A DNA stretch of 64,000 bases from Apostichopus japonicus (lineage: Eukaryota; Echinodermata; Holothuroidea; Aspidochirotida; Stichopodidae), in the NCBI RefSeq assembly GCF_037975245.1, contig NC_092572.1, forward strand, positions 2,949,501 to 3,013,500. Direction: 5' to 3'. The translations under genes were made by a program, and so were the position numbers. Under the pieces are notes generated by a model. The model saw nothing but the letters and a program-made list of their open reading frames with translations, was not told the DNA's origin and ran no database searches. Shown here piece after piece: positions 58,263 through 64,000 of the stretch. Every line of letters begins with the position of its first letter. Within the stretch, counting starts at the first letter, position 1.

Positions 58263-58508
58263 AGAAAACGTCTTCTCGGCCATCAATTGAAACATCTCAA
58301 AGAGAGTCAGTAAGTTCCTATAACATGGGTAAGAAGGGTGTGCTACATGGCTACAATGCACCAGTCTGTGAAGATGATGTGGATGGGAACCTCCCAGTAG
58401 TCTGCTATCCACCGTCTGGTATAATTGTAGACAGAGAATATGAGACTATTCAGTGTAATTGTACAGACTCAGATGGGCTGATGGACAGCGTGACATTTCA
58501 TGTAACAA
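58263..58508 (+). CDS. HYR-like domain exon 2
   Basis: 246 bp, acceptor TTGCTTTAG (58262), donor ACAA|GTTAGT (58509), phase 1 both ends. Tandem duplicate of 57416-57661. It differs in the linker (SSRPSIETSQRES) and at three sites in the domain (NLPVV, DSVTF, HVTS). All four Cys and the NCT site are kept, so both exons look usable. Confidence 0.65.
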
Positions 58509-58921
58509 GTTAGTAATTTTTTGTTAGTGCTTTTACAATGTAGAAACTGGTGTGCTATTGATAAATCCTTTATAAAGATGTAATGTTTATAGGCCTGTAG
58601 TTCAATAGATTTAGTGTAAGTACAATATCCCATATAGTATTCAAATAGTATTTTTTTCTAACTGGAGATTAGACTATTTTAATCTTGTTGGAATATTGTC
58701 AAAGTGAAGCTGAGGCCAAGGTCATTTTAGTTCTCGAGAGAAATTAACCAAAATCTTTGAAAAGTAACTTTTCCAAAGGGCGTAGCAGGGGTCAAACTTT
58801 TGGTTATATTTATAACTAGCCCGTCGGGCGTTTGACAATCATAATCCACTAGCATGAAGGATATTATTACTAGCCCCAATTCTTCAAACTAACGTTAGGC
58901 TATGGCTTACACATATGCTAT

Positions 58922-59850
58922 TCACACAAGTAACCTGCAATGAATGGTAGGCCATTGAAACCTCAGTACAGTGACGTACACAGAAGACAGCTGATGTGCA
59001 AGCAAACAACTCCTCAATGTTTGTATGTATGGAAGGAACTTGCAAGAACTGTAATATTTAAAACCATCATTTGTATTCCTTGCCGAAGGCTCAAGGAATC
59101 TATACGATGGTGATTGCTTGTGCGTGTTTGTGTGTGTGACACTCTTCGCTCGTAAACACAATAACTCAACAATGGCAAGTTTGATTGAAGCCATACTTGG
59201 TACATAGATGCACCATACCAAGCAGAAGAACCCTATCCAGTTTGTTGCTCAACTCATGAATAATAATGAGGTTACGGAATCAAACGAAAAATCTTCAAAA
59301 GCTAATAACTCTGCAACCAAAAGTCAGAATTTATTTATACTTCGTATTAATGTGTTGATAGATATTGGGTGCATGGTGACATGTGTTCAAGTTGATATTA
59401 TGCATATTTATTGGGGGCGGTGCTTAAGTTTATATTCACTGAAAGAGCTTATAAACACGGTAATTGAACAACGACAAGTTGGATTGAAGTCATACTTGGT
59501 ACATATATGTGCCATAGTGAGCAGAAGAGCCCTTTTGACTTTGGTGCTCACCTTGAGAATGTTAGTGAGGTCACAGGGTCAAATGTAAACATTTTCAGAA
59601 TTGAATCATACTTTGTGTAAAGGTGTTGGTAGATCTAGTGTATGTTCAATGTGATATTATGCAAATTTATTAGAGGGCCGAGTTTTGCTTAAAATAGCTT
59701 GTTAACATGGCAAGTGAACATATTTAGTAGGTAGGTCTACAGTCATTGGAAGAACCTTGCTGGTCAATTAAATCAACAATGACGAAAGCTTGGGATTATA
59801 ATCTCAACCGACAAGGAATCACAATAAGCCGTCTGTCTTTTTGGTTAGTA
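58922..59850. repeat. Dispersed repeat family, copy 2
   Basis: The same units as 51151-51930 and 52595-52690: ATAACTCTGCAACCAAAAGT, TTGATAGATATTGGGTGCAT, AAGTTGGATTGAAGTCATAC and AATGACGAAAGCTTGG. The flank at 59090-59135 has GTGTGTTTGTGTGTGTGACA-type sequence. Confidence 0.8.
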
Positions 59851-62035
59851 CCTTCTTAGAATAATGTCACAACAATATAACTGCAATATATTGACATGAG
59901 CATTGTGGCAAAAATGCTGAGAGCTGCATGGTCGATGCCTACGTCTGTCCGTACGCGACGCTCATATACCTCCAGGTTTTAGTATTCATTCCATATGGTA
60001 GCATGCGCCCATTAAAAGCCCCATTGATTTACACCCTAATTCCTAAAAGTAATGTGGTCTAGATAGAAGTTTTAACTAGCTAAACGCTACCCATCAACGG
60101 ATAGCTGACAAGTTGGCCTTTCATGGCACCATCAATTTTCCGTATCATGACCATGTAGATTTTCTGCGATCCGAGCCGGAAGTTCGTCACTTGTAAACAA
60201 ACCTCTTCACTCAGTGGTAAACAATGTTCCTACGCTGCTCCTGGGAAGCCTTAAGGGTTCTAAAATTGCCTCAATTGACCCAATTTTCTCACCACATGTA
60301 CCTTCATTCATGCTCTTCAACATGCAAGCCACAACAAACTAGATCATGATTGATAACAGGTCAAAAAAGATGTTCTCCTGCTGCTTTTTAGCACTATTCC
60401 TTAGGTAGGAGAACAATCGAGCGTATGGATATAGACTCTAATAGAAGTCTGCCACCATATAGGTACAACAGTGAAAGCCGAAGCCAGTTTTTCAACAACC
60501 TGATCACTACTAGTTTTTGCGCCAACTATTTTATGAATGAAACCTTTTTACTAAGAAGTTGTGTATCAGTGTTTGTACATTACGTAGTTGTAGATTACAT
60601 AAAATGTGCTGGAATATGTGTACACTCCTTACAGATCGAGATAATACATATCGGCAAATTATGCCAGTTCTATAACAGTTTTAGGTGGAATGAATTTCCT
60701 TTTTCAGACTTTCCCCTCCAAACAGTATGCCCCTTTACATGCCTAACACATGCTCCTTTTTGGTTCCTTGCTAATAGCAAAGGAACCTGTGTATTCAGGT
60801 TGGCGTGTCAGGGTTTTTGTTAAGAAATGCAGTAGGCGGGTCAAGTTGAAAAGTAGGCGGGACTGTCTGTACGCGGACATAGGGGAGGGGTCTAAGGGGA
60901 GGGGATGCCCCCCTCCCCTTTGCCGGAAAATTGCAAAATGGGGCAATATACAGCTGTTTGGTCAATGATATTGCCCCCTCCCAATCACCCCTTTCTTCTG
61001 TCCTATTTTTCTTTTTTTCTCCTCATTTTTTTTATTAACACTCGGGTCATGGAGCCTAGGGTGGCAAAGGCCAAGAGCGAATCAAATCCTTTCAAACACA
61101 TTTGCAAATTCCTGAAAATCCGATTCGGCCTTTACCACCCTTGGAATAAAAATTAGGCGTACAGTACGAGCTTGGCGCCTGCAGTCGGCCAGACATTTTA
61201 GTACGTCAGTCGAGTCAGATACGTCGCAATCCCCTATTATGAGCCTCCAACTGAACGTACGAAAAATTAAACTATAATATTGATGAACTCAACTGCACCC
61301 TCGGTTACATAACGTGTTAGCTTTCATGAGAAACAGATAGGCCTAGAAGTATTCACAACGAACTGTACATGACAACTTCCGAACCATGATTTTTTCGCAA
61401 TGATCCTGCACTAGTAATCATGATATACTATGCCTGAAATTGAATCACGGTAGCAGGGACTCCGCGACCGGTACAAATTTCCAAAATACGAAAATATGAC
61501 ATCCTGCCTAGTCAGCACTGTGCTAAGCGAATGGCCTAACCACCTGGACGTGTATGTCACCTGTTAATGGCTTGAAATTGGCTATGAATAGTTACTCAAA
61601 ATATCCATCTCAAAAAGCATCTCAGACAAACCATCCATCTTCAATCTTTACAAAGTGTAAACTTTAATTACATATTGCCTACATTCCGACATTATTTTGT
61701 ACTTATTTTCAGTATTATACCGTTTATGAACAAATAGAAATGTTACGAACTTGGAAGTTAAACATACCTATTTGTTACCTATTTAACTCCATTCAAGTTC
61801 AATTAGAAAATGTAAGCTTAGGCCAATCAAACTGAAAAGCAAATTGTACCATCGTAACTTGCTTAAAATTACTCTAGAATGTTACCAGATTGATGTAAAG
61901 AAATAATAACAACTAGAAACTACTCCAAATAAAATACAACATTCCCTCTTTAAGATATAGCACATACCTTCCAAACAAATGCCGATTTCCAGCAAATGAA
62001 ATTTGTAAACTAAGCTACGCATTTTTTTTTTTTTT
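59851..62035. other. Non-coding spacer within the Ig/HYR-like locus
   Basis: It includes a lone ETS-type site (CCGGAAGTT near 60174) and a G/C-run hAT-like fragment at 60830-60925 (GGAGGGGTCTAAGGGGAGG). No exon of the gene was recognised here. Confidence 0.4.
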
Positions 62036-62480
62036 GCAAACCAATGGTTAGGCTACATTTCCCATTGACTTAGTATGGTTGTTATGCTAACATGTGGTCG
62101 AAGGTTGCAGTATTTCATGGATATTTTAGTTCTAGCTAACTGCGTCACAATTTCAGCGAATAAAGAGATGCTTAGACTAGATTTTCCCGTTGACTACGTG
62201 TGGTGTTCGGGTACCATGCGCGACGATAGCAGCAAGGAAAGTATGTAAAAAAGCTATGCAAAGTATTGTTGTTTTTTTGCAAACCGATGGTTGGGCTACA
62301 TTTCCCATTGACTTAGTGTGGTTGTTAGGCTAACATGTGGTCGAAGATTGAAGTTTCCATGGATATTTTTATTTTTTATTTGCGACACAACTAGAGCGGA
62401 TAAACAGATGGCTAGGTAAGATTTCCATGTTGACTTAGTGTGAAGTAAGGCTACCATGTGGTCGGAGATTTGTGGGGATT
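62036..62480. repeat. Tandem repeat, unit about 120 bp, four diverged copies
   Basis: Each copy has a form of ATGGTTAGGCTACATTTCCC, TTGACTTAGTGTGGT, GCTAACATGTGGTCGAAG and CATGGATATTTT. Copies begin near 62040, 62165, 62285 and 62405. The array ends about 60 bp before segmental duplication copy 2. Confidence 0.8.
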
Positions 62481-62625
62481 TTAGGTTATTCGCTGGTACT
62501 GAAATTGCTTCGTCGAGGCCGTAATTTGCCAGTGACTATAATCAGATATTTGCTGAGGAGTTCATTTTGTAACTATAGATATGTGTATGGACTCTGGAAG
62601 TTTTTACTGTTCCTGTTCCTTAGAG

Positions 62626-62682
62626 GAGATGAATATGGGTACAACAATTATTTGGATCACAGGCTCTCAGTTTTGTCAAAAG
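62626..62682 (+). pseudogene. Truncated Ig V-like exon, copy 2
   Basis: Equivalent to 57088-57144, with the same intron-exon fusion and the retained donor. Confidence 0.75.
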
Positions 62683-62953
62683 GTTTGTAGTACACTGGAT
62701 GTTAAATTTGTATGCATTTTCATGATAAATACTTTCAAACAGATACATGTCTTACTCTTGTCTTTTAGTTTTAACAGGCTCTTGTCAGTCTCATTTTATA
62801 TGATAGTGGAGTACATTCTTTCATTTTATAAAGAATTTGAGGTGAAACTCATTCTCCATATGAGGATTTCATAATGAGAGCACCACAGCCACTTTTTGTT
62901 AGTGAAACAGAGAACTATGTGTGGATAGTTGCTTTTCTTTCTTGTTGCTTTAG

Positions 62954-63199
62954 AGAAAACGACGTCTCCCCCATCAATTGAAACACCTCACAGAGAGTCA
63001 GTAAGTTCCTATAACATGGGTAAGAAGGGTGTGCTACATGGCTACAATGCTCCAGTCTGTGAAGATGATGTGGATGGGAACCTCCTAGTAGTCTGCTATC
63101 CACCGTCTGGTATAATTGTTGACAGAGAATATGAGACTATTCAGTGTAATTGTACAGACTCAGATGGGCTGATGGACACTGTGACATTTCCTGTAACAA
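62954..63199 (+). CDS. HYR-like domain exon 3
   Basis: Identical in sequence to exon 57416-57661 as read, with the same acceptor, donor and phase. It lies in segmental duplication copy 2. Whether it is a real extra exon or a duplicate haplotype left in the assembly cannot be told from the window. Confidence 0.6.
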
Positions 63200-63778
63200 G
63201 TTAGTACTTTTTGATAGTGTTTTCATTGCAGAAACTGGTAGGCTATCGGTAGTGTCCTTTGTAAAGATGTAATGTTTATAGACTTGTAGTACAATAGGTT
63301 AGGTATGAGTATCAGTAGAAAATCCCTTGAAGAACAAAAATAGTAATGATTGTCTTACTGGATATTATACTATGTTGAACTTGTTGGAATATTGTCAAAG
63401 TGAGCACATGTGCCAAGGTCATTTCAGTTCCAAATAGAAGTAAGCTAACATCGTTGAAAAAGTACTTTTCCAAAGGAACAGCGTGTAATTTTCTGACAAT
63501 CTTCCTAGTTAGCAAGATGAAAGTTGATGACAAACAATGGTATCTAATATTGCTTTTCAACAGCATGAGTATAAGTGAAAGGATTGAATTCTAATTAGGA
63601 GTTTGGAGGTAATCTTTGATTTGTATCTATACTTTATTTCTAAAGGTGTCAAGTATGAGTATATCAGCTGAGTAACTATGCAATATATATATATATATAT
63701 ATATATATAACATATATTTATAGTGAAGTATATATGAAGTATAAAAATACTTCCTTTCTTGCTTTCTTGTTGCTTTAG

Positions 63779-64000
63779 AGAAAACGTCTTCTCGGCCATC
63801 AATTGAAACATCTCAAAGAGAGTCAGTAAGTTCCTATAACATGGGTAAGAAGGGTGTGCTACATGGCTACAATGCACCAGTCTGTGAAGATGATGTGGAT
63901 GGGAACCTCCTAGTAGTCTGCTTTCCACCGTCTGGTATAATTGTTGACAGAGAATATGAGACTATTCAGTGTAATTGTACAGACTCAGATGGGCTGATGG
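63779..64000 (+). CDS. HYR-like domain exon 4, cut by window end
   Basis: The counterpart of 58263-58508: same acceptor and linker, but NLLVVCFPPSG in place of NLPVVCYPPSG. It runs to the last base of the window, still in frame, about 24 bp short of the expected donor. Confidence 0.6.

Larger units (their letters stand above)
57001..58508 (+). repeat. Segmental duplication, copy 1
   Basis: Nearly identical to 62539-64000 (offset 5538 up to the TA tract, 5516 after it). Differences seen: AAAGTTTATGAC against AAAGTTGATGAC, the TA-tract length, and a few bases in the last exon. It covers a truncated Ig exon and two HYR-like exons. The start coincides with the edge of the insertion ending at 57000. 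Confidence 0.92.
62539..64000 (+). repeat. Segmental duplication, copy 2 (runs off the window)
   Basis: Matches 57001-58484. The left breakpoint is at TAATCAGATATTTGCTG, the same base where copy 1 begins after the insertion's target duplication. Sequence to the left is unrelated in the two copies. Confidence 0.92.

Overview
The window is invertebrate animal nuclear DNA. Coding sequence is confined to short exons with GT/AG borders, introns are long, and most of the rest is transposon or tandem-repeat sequence. An echinoderm is the best guess, because of the frequent TAGGCCTA-type words, a Mag-like Ty3/Gypsy element primed by tRNA-Ser, foldback elements, and secreted CUB/Ig/HYR-like modules on phase-1 exons. 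The taxon is inferred and not proven. No bacterial-type genes, CRISPR arrays or rRNA genes were seen.

1-9.7 kb: 5' end of a plus-strand secreted-protein gene. A signal-peptide exon (1291-1363) and two CUB-type exons (5318-5746, 9330-9719) join in frame, all phase 1. Intron 1 holds a 2.4-kb minisatellite with a 75-bp unit. Intron 2 holds two terminal-inverted-repeat (TIR) elements side by side (6289-7655 with a 9-bp target duplication; 7678-8365 with a 6-bp one).

9.7-29.9 kb: mostly non-coding. It holds microsatellites, small TIR elements, a minus-strand Ty3/Gypsy element (16777-21971) with two identical 139-bp LTRs, a tRNA-Ser primer site and a GTTAA duplication, and a THAP zinc-finger exon with an ETS/YY1-type promoter upstream (22420-22671). 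The Gypsy reading frames are broken by a stop, several frameshifts and a 651-bp nested TIR element.

29.9-41.8 kb: an 11.85-kb element bounded by about 50-bp TIRs and a 10-bp direct duplication. Inside, about 16 copies of a 225-bp repeat in plus orientation face about 17 copies in minus orientation, around a second, smaller inverted array. One arm carries an insertion that itself contains a complete 1-kb hAT-like element. This looks like a giant foldback transposon and is the most striking structure here.

41.8-52.9 kb: a second copy of a small TIR element with telomere-like sequence inside, dispersed ETS/YY1 promoter-like repeats, a decayed Gypsy element with one LTR (48525-50340), and an echinoderm-style dispersed repeat.

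52.9-64 kb: a second plus-strand secreted-protein locus. It has a signal-peptide exon (52974-53034), two tandem 333-bp Ig V-like exons, truncated Ig remnants and four 246-bp HYR-like exons (the last cut by the window end). Every exon border is phase 1, so the cassettes can be combined freely without losing frame. A block of about 1.46 kb is present twice, nearly identical, 5.54 kb apart. Both Ig exons encode the end of the signal peptide, which suggests alternative (mutually exclusive) use.
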